From: Flemingiibacterium sp964603455
GTDB taxonomy: Bacteria; Bacillota; Clostridia; Oscillospirales; CAG-272
NCBI GenBank assembly: GCA_964603455.1
Contig: CAZRVL010000004.1
Location: 3,611-67,610 of the forward strand
Direction of reading: 5' to 3'
DNA length: 64,000 bases
Shown: positions 34,829 through 40,926 of the stretch, piece by piece
Position numbering within the stretch: position 1 is the stretch's first letter
How the letters are laid out: each line of letters opens with the position of its first letter
Translations under genes and position numbers: made by a program
The notes under the pieces: generated by a model
Told to the model about the DNA's origin: nothing
Seen by the model: the letters and a program-made list of their open reading frames with translations, nothing else
Database searches by the model: none

Positions 34829-36076
34829 TCAGCCCTCGTAAAGCGGATACTTTTCACAGATCTTGGTTACTTCTGAGCGGATATAGTCTGCCGAATTATC
34901 AAAATCTGTTGCGGCGAGCTTGATGAGATGAGCGAGGTTCTTCATATCATCTTCCACAAGACCTCTTGAGGTCACAGCCGGAGTACCGATTCTTACACCG
35001 CTGGTGATGAAGGGAGACTGAGGATCATTGGGAATTGCATTTTTATTTACGGTTATATAAACCTCATCGAGCTGATGCTCAAGCTGCTTTCCGGTGATAC
35101 CCATTTTTCTGAGGTCGAGCAGCATAAGATGATTGTCTGTACCGCCTGACAAAAGATCGAAGCCTTCGGAGATCAGCGAATCGGCTAAGACCTTTGCGTT
35201 TTTGACTATCTGAGTCTGATATTCCTTGAATTCCGGCTTCAGAGCTTCACCAAAGCATACTGCCTTTGCGGCAATTATGTGCATGAGCGGACCGCCCTGT
35301 GTTCCGGGGAATACAGCCTTATTGATTGCCTTTGCGAGCTCTTCACGGCAGAGTATCATTCCGCCGCGAGGACCTCTGAGGGTTTTATGCGTGGTAGTTG
35401 TGACGACATCGGCATACGGTACCGGAGACGGATGAAGACCCGCTGCAACGAGTCCGGCGATATGAGCCATATCGACCATGAGATATGCTCCGACACTCTT
35501 TGCTATCTCAGAGAGACGTTTGAAATCAATTATGCGCGGATATGCGGACGCTCCCGCAACGATAAGCTTAGGCTTGTGCTCTTTTGCAAGAAATTCCACC
35601 TTATCATAATCGATCATGCTGGTGTCCTCTTCGACACCGTAAGGAACAAAATTGTAGAGCATTCCGGAGATGTTTACCGGGCTGCCGTGAGTGAGATGTC
35701 CACCGTGAGCGAGGTTCATGCCGAGCACGGTATCACCTGGCTTTAGGAGCGCGAGATATACAGCTGTGTTTGCCTGCGCACCAGAATGAGGCTGAACATT
35801 TGCATGCTCTGCGCCAAACAGCTTCTTTGCACGCTCTATCGCGATGTTTTCGGCAATATCGACACATTCGCAACCACCATAGTAACGCTTGGACGGATAA
35901 CCCTCGGCATACTTATTGGTGAGGACAGTTCCCATCGCTGCCATTACAGCAGGCGAAACTACGTTCTCAGAGGCGATAAGTTCGAGTCCACGCTGCTGAC
36001 GGTGATATTCCTTGAAAACAGCGTCACCGATCTCAGGATCGAATTTTTTGATAAATTCCATATTTTCAATAACCAT
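34829..36076 (-). CDS. glyA: Serine hydroxymethyltransferase
   Basis: PLP enzyme interconverting serine and glycine with tetrahydrofolate; 415 residues. The start ATG 36076 has AGGAG about 9 nt upstream; in-frame codons further up to 36124 have no ribosome site. Key motifs are RQQRGLELIASEN (about 23), YAEGYPSKRYYGG (about 50), the PLP lysine in VVTTTTHKTLRGPRGG (about 222-237) and the C-terminal RIGTPAVTSRG (about 355). All catalytic elements appear intact. A promoter (TTGTAT-17-TATAAT) lies at 36116-36144. Confidence 0.97.
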   Translation of the reverse strand: MVIENMEFIKKFDPEIGDAVFKEYHRQQRGLELIASENVVSPAVMAAMGTVLTNKYAEGYPSKRYYGGCECVDIAENIAIERAKKLFGAEHANVQPHSGAQANTAVYLALLKPGDTVLGMNLAHGGHLTHGSPVNISGMLYNFVPYGVEEDTSMIDYDKVEFLAKEHKPKLIVAGASAYPRIIDFKRLSEIAKSVGAYLMVDMAHIAGLVAAGLHPSPVPYADVVTTTTHKTLRGPRGGMILCREELAKAINKAVFPGTQGGPLMHIIAAKAVCFGEALKPEFKEYQTQIVKNAKVLADSLISEGFDLLSGGTDNHLMLLDLRKMGITGKQLEHQLDEVYITVNKNAIPNDPQSPFITSGVRIGTPAVTSRGLVEDDMKNLAHLIKLAATDFDNSADYIRSEVTKICEKYPLYEG

Positions 36077-36115
36077 GATAATTTTCTCCTGTATAAAAAA
36101 ATATCTGTGTCTCTT

Positions 36116-36144
36116 ATTATACAATATTCGGGAAGAAAATACAA
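36116..36144 (-). promoter_or_regulatory. Predicted glyA promoter
   Basis: Minus strand: TATAAT with a 17-bp spacer and a poor -35 (TTGTAT), 40 bp upstream of the glyA start. Confidence 0.55.
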
Positions 36145-36221
36145 TAGCAATTTTGTTAAAAATTAAAGGTATATAAAAATTTGTTGTTTATTATGAGATG
36201 GTAAATTTTTATGTGGGGGTA

Positions 36222-36250
36222 TTTACAAATCGGACTGAATGTGGTATAAT
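36222..36250 (+). promoter_or_regulatory. Predicted promoter P1, far upstream of the MinD-like gene
   Basis: TTTACA, 17 bp, TATAAT preceded by GTGG. No gene starts within the next 430 bp. Confidence 0.7.
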
Positions 36251-36511
36251 AAATATCGTTGATACTGCCGACTGTTATTTTTCAGTGAAAAGTTTCGACA
36301 GCACCGGCTTTGTGTGATTCATTGTCATTTTTGACGAACGATTTAATGTTCAAATGTTAAAATGCAACGTATTCTTCTGTAAAACGAGGTGAAGTTTTAA
36401 CATTCGCTTCCATATAGTGGAATTTAAACCTATATCTGGGAGAATATTGTGGCGTACATATTTATAAATTGTAAAAAAACATTTTTTGGTAGAAAAATGT
36501 TGTTGTTGGTA

Positions 36512-36541
36512 TTGACAATCCGCACAAATTTGTGGTATTAT
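36512..36541 (+). promoter_or_regulatory. Predicted promoter P2 of the MinD-like gene
   Basis: TTGACA, 18 bp, TATTAT preceded by GTGG; about 140 bp upstream of the start codon. Confidence 0.72.
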
Positions 36542-36682
36542 ATTAATGTGACATTGGCGGAATCGTTTTATGTAATGATAAGTTTTTTATTGCATTATTA
36601 TCCGAGTTAGTTTGTGTCACAAATTTTTAACACTATTGTTAACATTTTCGCAGATATTGCGTTTGTTCACCGGGGGAAAACG

Positions 36683-37498
36683 ATGGGACAGGATAACGAA
36701 GCTTTATCGTCCGGCAGACCAAGATATATTCTCATCACCTCCTGCAAAGGCGGCGTAGGCAAATCTACCTGTGCCGTGAATATTGCGGCGGCTTTGGCAC
36801 TTCGCGGAATGCGTGTGCTTCTGTGCGACTGTGATTTTGATATGCGCTGTTTGGATCTTATGCTCGGCATTGAAAATGAAGTACTGTATGATCTGTATGA
36901 CATAGCAGTAGGACGAATATCGGCTGATAAAGCAATAATGAAGGTCGAGCGTATTGAAGGACTTGATTTTATCGCCGCACCTTTTCACGGCGGTTCTGAG
37001 CTTCGTTCTGAAATGCTTAAAAAAGTGTTTATGGAAGCAGCCGATCACGGAAGGTATGATTATATACTGTTTGACACTCCGGGAGCTTTGGTTTCGGACG
37101 AGCTGCTTGAAATGGGTCTTGCGGATATGGCAATGATAGTTGCTTCGCATCAGCCTACAAGTCTTCGAGCTGCCGATAAAACGGGAGAATATCTGGCAAA
37201 ATGGCAGATAAATGAACAGCGGCTCATTATAAACAGCTTTGATCTCGATGCTGCGATAAAACAAAAAAGACCGGGAATAAATGAGATCATTGACCGTACC
37301 TTTATCAGGCTGGGAGGGATCGTTCCATACGACCGAATGCTTATGTTGACGGCTGAAAACGGTGAGCTTATAAGAGATGGGAACACCTTTGCGGCTTTTG
37401 ATAATATAGCCTGCCGCATTATGGGACGATATGTACCGCTTTTTGAAAATTTCAAGGGATTTTCCGCACGGCGCAAGGTAAAAAAGCTGCTCGGATAG
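36683..37498 (+). CDS. MinD/ParA-like P-loop ATPase
   Basis: 271 residues from ATG 36683 (GGGGG-rich ribosome site). Deviant Walker A CKGGVGKSTCAVNIAAALA (about 20-38), Walker A' DCDFDMRCLDLMLG (about 46-59, cf. MinD DADIGLRNLDLVLG) and Walker B DYILFDTPGAL (about 125). The C-terminus, FKGFSARRKVKKLLG, is basic/hydrophobic and could be an amphipathic membrane-targeting helix as in MinD. No minC or minE is nearby, so it may be MinD itself placed away from its partner or a relative with another cargo. It is followed at 49 bp by an MGS-fold gene. Confidence 0.85.
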   Translation: MGQDNEALSSGRPRYILITSCKGGVGKSTCAVNIAAALALRGMRVLLCDCDFDMRCLDLMLGIENEVLYDLYDIAVGRISADKAIMKVERIEGLDFIAAPFHGGSELRSEMLKKVFMEAADHGRYDYILFDTPGALVSDELLEMGLADMAMIVASHQPTSLRAADKTGEYLAKWQINEQRLIINSFDLDAAIKQKRPGINEIIDRTFIRLGGIVPYDRMLMLTAENGELIRDGNTFAAFDNIACRIMGRYVPLFENFKGFSARRKVKKLLG

Positions 37499-37547
37499 AT
37501 TCCGAAAGTATGATTTGTTGTGATATTAACGAAAGGATTTGATATAA

Positions 37548-37970
37548 ATGGAAATCGCTATCATCGCTGACGACAAGAAAAAAGAACTTATGACGCAGTT
37601 CTGCATCGCTTACTGCGGCATCCTTGCAAAGCATAATCTGTGTGCTACCGGTATCACCGGAAAGTACATATCGGAGGCTACCGGTCTGAAGATCGAAAGA
37701 CTTCTTTCGGGAGCTCACGGCGGCGCACAGCAGATAACATCGCGTGTCGCTTATAATGAGATCGATCTGCTCATATATTTCCGCGATACCTCCAAGGATA
37801 TTGTATTCAACGAGGAAGAGTACAGTCTGCTTCGTATGTGTGACGTTTACAATGTTCCGGTCGCGACTAATATCGCTACCGCAGAGGTTCTGGTAACAGC
37901 TCTCGAAAACGGCGGTCTCGACTGGCGCGAGATCGTAAATCCGAGATCCGATTACAATCATAAGGCATGA
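37548..37970 (+). CDS. Methylglyoxal synthase-fold protein, probably not catalytic
   Basis: 140 residues matching methylglyoxal synthase along its length: ATGITGKYISEATGLKIERLLSG and NVPVATNIATAEVLV are clear (given in part). However, the segment that in E. coli MgsA is GGDQQ, carrying catalytic Asp71, reads GGAQQ here, the usual N-terminal HD is AD, and the PHDPD segment with His98 is FNEEE. Phosphate-binding TGTTG-like residues remain. It is likely to be annotated as MgsA by similarity, but the sequence argues for a binding/regulatory role or altered chemistry. Good ribosome site AAAGGA. Confidence 0.85.
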   Translation: MEIAIIADDKKKELMTQFCIAYCGILAKHNLCATGITGKYISEATGLKIERLLSGAHGGAQQITSRVAYNEIDLLIYFRDTSKDIVFNEEEYSLLRMCDVYNVPVATNIATAEVLVTALENGGLDWREIVNPRSDYNHKA

Positions 37971-37988
37971 TCTTCGGAGGCTGATTTT

Positions 37989-38810
37989 ATGACATTTTTG
38001 ACTGAGACCATCACAGCCGGTGGCGTTAGTGTGCCGCTTCGCTGCTATATCCCGGATGTTTGCGGAAGAACTTATTATGCGGGAAAGAGACCTGCCGTAA
38101 TTATTTTTCCGGGCGGAGGATACGGCTTTACATATTCCGGAGAAGCTGAGCCTATTGCGATGAAATATGCGGCTGACGGTATATGCGCGTTTATACTCGA
38201 TTACAGCTGTACTCCGGTACACTTCCCCATTCCGCAGCTGCAGGCCTTTAAGGCGATCAGATTCGTGCGTGAAAATGCCGAAAGATTCGGTATTCGTGCG
38301 GACAGCATAGCAACGACGGGATTTTCCGCCGGCGGTCATTTGTGTTCATGCACCGGAACGCTTTGGAACAAATTTGATGAATATTTCAAGGTTGAAGGAA
38401 TGGACGATGTGGATAACCGTATGTATCGTCCAGATAAAATACTGCTCTGCTATCCTGTAATACTTTCGAGCGGAAAATTCGCTCATATCGGTTCGTTTAA
38501 CAATCTGCTCGGTGAAAAGGTGAATGATTCCGCGCTTATCGAGCTTTTGTCCACAGACAAGCAGATAGATGATGAAACACCGCCGACATTTATTTGGCAT
38601 ACGAGCGAGGACAACGGTGTTCCGCCGGTGAACAGTTACAAATTTGCGCTCGGTCTTGCAGAACGCTGTATTCCGTGTGAGGTTCACGTATATTTTCACG
38701 GTTCTCATGGACTTTGCCTTGGAACTTGTGTTACCGATGAACGTGAATTCAATGCTCCACATGAAGTATCCGAGTGGATATATAAAGCTATCAAGTTTAT
38801 TTACGCATAA
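37989..38810 (+). CDS. Alpha/beta hydrolase (acetyl esterase-like)
   Basis: 273 residues. Oxyanion-hole motif PGGGYGF (about 41-47; the HGGG-type with P), nucleophile elbow GFSAGGHL (about 114-121, Ser116), catalytic Asp probably in HTSEDNGVPP (about 210) and His in YFHGSHGLCL (about 240). This is the BD-FAE/acetyl-xylan-esterase-like group of serine hydrolases. No signal peptide, so it works in the cytoplasm, most likely removing acetyl groups from imported sugars; the substrate is inferred only. It is 18 bp after the MGS-fold gene and ends at a terminator. Confidence 0.87.
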   Translation: MTFLTETITAGGVSVPLRCYIPDVCGRTYYAGKRPAVIIFPGGGYGFTYSGEAEPIAMKYAADGICAFILDYSCTPVHFPIPQLQAFKAIRFVRENAERFGIRADSIATTGFSAGGHLCSCTGTLWNKFDEYFKVEGMDDVDNRMYRPDKILLCYPVILSSGKFAHIGSFNNLLGEKVNDSALIELLSTDKQIDDETPPTFIWHTSEDNGVPPVNSYKFALGLAERCIPCEVHVYFHGSHGLCLGTCVTDEREFNAPHEVSEWIYKAIKFIYA

Positions 38811-38816
38811 TATTTT

Positions 38817-38844
38817 GGGAAGACCTTAAGGTTTTCCCTTTTTG
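38817..38844 (+). terminator. Intrinsic terminator
   Basis: GGGAAGACC-TTAA-GGTTTTCCC, a 9-bp stem with one G-U, followed by five T. It ends the MinD-like/MGS/esterase transcript. Confidence 0.88.
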
Positions 38845-38879
38845 TTTTAAAAAGTTTACAATAGAATTTTGAAATGCGA

Positions 38880-38908
38880 TTGACAATTAGAGTAAACTGT
38901 GATATAAT
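38880..38908 (+). promoter_or_regulatory. Predicted promoter of the iron cluster
   Basis: TTGACA (38880-38885), 17-bp spacer, TATAAT (38903-38908), a consensus sigma-A promoter. An operator-like palindrome starts 8 bp after the -10, so a bound repressor would block initiation. Confidence 0.88.
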
Positions 38909-38915
38909 TAATATA

Positions 38916-38931
38916 GTTAGCGAATGCTAAT
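38916..38931. promoter_or_regulatory. Operator-like palindrome 1 (GTTAG-N6-CTAAT)
   Basis: GTTAGC-GAAT-GCTAAT overlaps the predicted transcription start. It shares arms with the sites at 38960 and 43159. The TTAG/CTAA half-sites resemble DtxR/IdeR/MntR-type operators, but the spacing differs from the classic one, so the regulator is not identified. Confidence 0.65.
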
Positions 38932-38949
38932 CGCAGCATTCGATTTTTT
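38921..38949 (+). terminator. Leader hairpin with U-tract
   Basis: CGAATGCT-AATCGC-AGCATTCG followed by A and six T. It looks like a small intrinsic terminator, but lies within about 35 nt of the predicted start and overlaps operator 1, so it may instead stabilise the message or act as an early attenuator. Confidence 0.5.
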
Positions 38950-38959
38950 ATAAGACCGA

Positions 38960-38975
38960 GTTAGACAAGGCTAAC
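38960..38975. promoter_or_regulatory. Operator-like palindrome 2 (GTTAG-N6-CTAAC)
   Basis: GTTAG-ACAAGG-CTAAC, 5-bp perfect arms with the same 6-bp spacing as the other two sites, 38 bp upstream of the first gene. Confidence 0.6.
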
Positions 38976-39012
38976 CAAATTTATCGATATTTTTTAAGAA
39001 GGTGTATGATAG

Positions 39013-39369
39013 ATGATCGATTATATTATCATAGGTGTGATCATAGCATTGGTTGCTATAGGCTTTCGTTCGACTGTCAATCATTTCAAGGGTGAAGGCG
39101 GATGCTGCGGCAGTGGAGATCACAAGTCAAAAAAGAAGCGTTTGAAGGGTTCAAAGTACAAAAAAGTGTTTAGAGTGGATGGGATGCACTGTGAACACTG
39201 CAAGAACCGTGTTGAGGAGATAGTGAATTCAATCGATGGGATCGCCGGTAAAGTCGATCTGAAAAAAGGAGAGCTCACTGTCAGCTATGCAAGGGATATT
39301 GACGATGACGTTATAAAAGCTAAGATCGAAGCAGTAGGATATACTGTGCTCGGATGTCGGACGGCATGA
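39013..39369 (+). CDS. FeoB-associated Cys-rich membrane segment fused to an HMA domain
   Basis: 118 residues in two parts. Residues 3-18 form one hydrophobic helix, followed by GEGGCCGSG with Cys31-Cys32, as in the small FeoB-associated Cys-rich membrane proteins. After a Lys-rich linker comes a heavy-metal-associated domain (about 50-116) with GMHCEHC, Cys60/Cys63, the ferredoxin-like metal-binding site. The fusion suggests a membrane-tethered metallochaperone. It leads the cluster that contains a P1B-6-type ATPase; no feoA/feoB is present in the window. AAGGTG lies upstream of the ATG. Confidence 0.85.
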   Translation: MIDYIIIGVIIALVAIGFRSTVNHFKGEGGCCGSGDHKSKKKRLKGSKYKKVFRVDGMHCEHCKNRVEEIVNSIDGIAGKVDLKKGELTVSYARDIDDDVIKAKIEAVGYTVLGCRTA

Positions 39370-39372
39370 GCT

Positions 39373-40335
39373 ATGGAAGCGACCGAATTTGAAAAAAATA
39401 TGTATGGTGATGACATTGAAGTCATTTCGAGAAACGGGGATTCTGCGGTATACAGATCATCGGGTCAAAATGAAGATACATTGATCACAAGCTACAGGAT
39501 ATATCCCGGGATAGAGTTGGTCTATCGTGATATTCATTCGCAAAGCTGTGTGATAAGGCGAAAAAATTCGGATGTAATACTTGAGATAAGTCATTGCCGT
39601 GAAGGACGTATGGAGTATGAGACTGATGATGGCTTTTGTTACTTGATGCCCGGAGATATTGCGGTGCTGCACCGACACGCTGCCGAATATACTGCATTTT
39701 TCCCTATACGTCATTATCACGGAGTGAGCATTATATTCGATCTTGAAAAGGTTCCGAAATGTTTGTCCTGTTTTTTAGCCGATGTAAATGTATCTCCGCA
39801 CGAACTGGCAGACAAATTCTGCGCTGAACGCCCTTGTTTTATTGCACGCTCAAGTCCGGGGATAGAACATATTTTCTCCGAACTATACAATGTTCCGGAG
39901 GAGCTTAAAAAGGGATATTTTAAGGTAAAGGTGCTTGAGCTCACGCTTTTTCTTGCAGCGTTCGATATGACGAATGATGAGACAACAAAGCATACATATT
40001 CGCGCTCTGCTGCATTGTTGGCAAAGGAAGCAAAGCGGTATTTGACCGAGCATATGACTGAGAGGGTCACGCTCGAAGAACTTTCAAATGTACTCCATGT
40101 GTCTGGAACGCATATAAAAAACAGCTTTAAGCAGGTTTATGGGGAATCTGTATATTCATATATTCGAACCAGAAAGATGCAGTCTGCTGCTTTGATGCTG
40201 CGCGATACGGATGAGACCGTGCTTGAGATCGCCGGGCGGTACGGATATGACAATGCGAGCAAATTTACAAGTGCATTTCGAGATATTATAGGTCTGACTC
40301 CGACCGAATACAGGATGGAATATGCGAAAAAATAA
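39373..40335 (+). CDS. AraC-family transcriptional regulator of the iron cluster
   Basis: 320 residues, starting 3 bp after the previous stop. The N-terminal ~190 residues are a cupin-like sensing domain with the stretch SYRIYPGIELVYRDIHSQSC and ISHCREGRMEYE; it includes paired cysteines (KCLSCFLADVN, about 125-130) that might bind metal. Two helix-turn-helix motifs at the C-terminus: VTLEELSNVLHVSGTHIKNSFK and VLEIAGRYGYDNASKFTSAFR, then GLTPTEYR. Relatives are common beside iron-transport genes of Clostridia. Likely the local regulator of the downstream fezA/fezB-like genes. Confidence 0.88.
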   Translation: MEATEFEKNMYGDDIEVISRNGDSAVYRSSGQNEDTLITSYRIYPGIELVYRDIHSQSCVIRRKNSDVILEISHCREGRMEYETDDGFCYLMPGDIAVLHRHAAEYTAFFPIRHYHGVSIIFDLEKVPKCLSCFLADVNVSPHELADKFCAERPCFIARSSPGIEHIFSELYNVPEELKKGYFKVKVLELTLFLAAFDMTNDETTKHTYSRSAALLAKEAKRYLTEHMTERVTLEELSNVLHVSGTHIKNSFKQVYGESVYSYIRTRKMQSAALMLRDTDETVLEIAGRYGYDNASKFTSAFRDIIGLTPTEYRMEYAKK

Positions 40336-40385
40336 ATTTTCGAATGCATATAGCTTGATCTGTCAAAAAATGTGTCTGATTGGAG

Positions 40386-40414
40386 TGGAAAAGCTCGGAA
40401 AAATGATGTATAAT
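40386..40414 (+). promoter_or_regulatory. Predicted promoter before the 26-residue peptide and fezA
   Basis: TGGAAA-17-TATAAT. The surrounding CGGAAAAATGATGTATAATAT is nearly repeated at 44595-44615 (CGGAAAATGATGTATAATAT), suggesting a shared activator or the same ancestral promoter. Confidence 0.6.
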
Positions 40415-40442
40415 ATTAAGAAACAGATAAATGAGGGATGTT

Positions 40443-40523
40443 ATGAAGCATCATAAGATATTTGCATGGCTCACAGTATTGTTTTTTCTTTTGACTGTTA
40501 TAACAGGCTATGAAAAGAAATGA
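40443..40523 (+). CDS. 26-residue single-pass membrane peptide
   Basis: Reads MKHHKIFAWLTVLFFLLTVI and then TGYEKK: a basic start, one hydrophobic helix and a short polar end. GAGGG lies 7 nt before the ATG, and a promoter 30 bp upstream, so expression is plausible. Small proteins of this type, with the H-K-x-x-A-W-x-T...T-G-Y pattern, occur next to P1B ATPases in other Clostridia as I recall (DUF6219-like), but this is from memory. It sits 64 bp before the FezA-like gene. Confidence 0.6.
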   Translation: MKHHKIFAWLTVLFFLLTVITGYEKK

Positions 40524-40587
40524 TATTAGTCAGTTTTGATAAAATTTATATAATGCTCTGTAAGGAGCGGAAAGGAATTTATTGATT

Positions 40588-40878
40588 ATGAATTGGGGAA
40601 AGATCGCATTATTTGCAGGCGGACTTCTTTTCGGTACTGCCGGGATTAAGGTGCTTTCGAGCAAGGATGCTAAAAAGGTATATGCACGTACGACTGCTGT
40701 GGCACTTCGCGTTAAGGATTCGTTGATGCAGACGGTCACAAATATTCGAGAAAATGCCGATGATGTTCTTGCGGATGCTAAGGCTATCAATGAGAATCGC
40801 AATGCGGCGGATGAGATTGTTGAAGATGCTTCATGCGAGTGTTCCTGCTGCGAATGCAAAGAGACCGAGGAAGAATAA
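40588..40878 (+). CDS. FezA-like small membrane protein (DUF6110 type)
   Basis: 96 residues from ATG 40588 (a TTG at 40582 with better spacing to AAAGGA is equally possible). An N-terminal hydrophobic segment holds the glycine-zipper GGLLFGTAGIKVL (about 11-23), then KDAKKVYARTTAVALRVKDSLM, an amphipathic helix through to NRNAADEIVE, and a Cys-rich tail CECSCCECK likely to bind metal. Directly upstream of a P1B-6-type ATPase, it matches the type of membrane protein called FezA, which in Clostridioides difficile is needed with FezB to form ferrosomes. The assignment rests on context and sequence character, without a search. Confidence 0.75.
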   Translation: MNWGKIALFAGGLLFGTAGIKVLSSKDAKKVYARTTAVALRVKDSLMQTVTNIRENADDVLADAKAINENRNAADEIVEDASCECSCCECKETEEE

Positions 40879-40885
40879 TAACTTC

Positions 40886-40916
40886 AGCCGCCGTTTTCAG
40901 GCGGCTTTCATTGTTT
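40886..40916 (+). terminator. Hairpin between fezA-like and fezB-like genes
   Basis: AGCCGCC / GGCGGCT with a 7-nt loop, followed by TTCATTGTTTT. The U-tract is broken, so partial termination could set a higher level of the small protein than of the ATPase. Confidence 0.6.
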
Positions 40917-40926
40917 TGGAGAAAAT

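Larger units (their letters stand above)
36145..36682 (+). other. Long leader/intergenic region before the MinD-like gene with two promoters
   Basis: About 540 bp with no recognisable gene. It has two good plus-strand promoters: TTTACA-17-TATAAT at 36222-36250 and TTGACA-18-TATTAT at 36512-36541, both with an extended -10 GTGG. Between them lies an inverted repeat AATGTTAAAA (36353-36362) / TTTTAACATT (36395-36404) and only very short reading frames. The 260-bp stretch from the first promoter may be a non-coding RNA or a long 5' leader. Confidence 0.55.

Noticed and set aside
37452..38339. Minus-strand open frame across the MGS-fold and esterase genes
   Set aside because: Antisense shadow of two convincing genes; no ribosome site and no domain.
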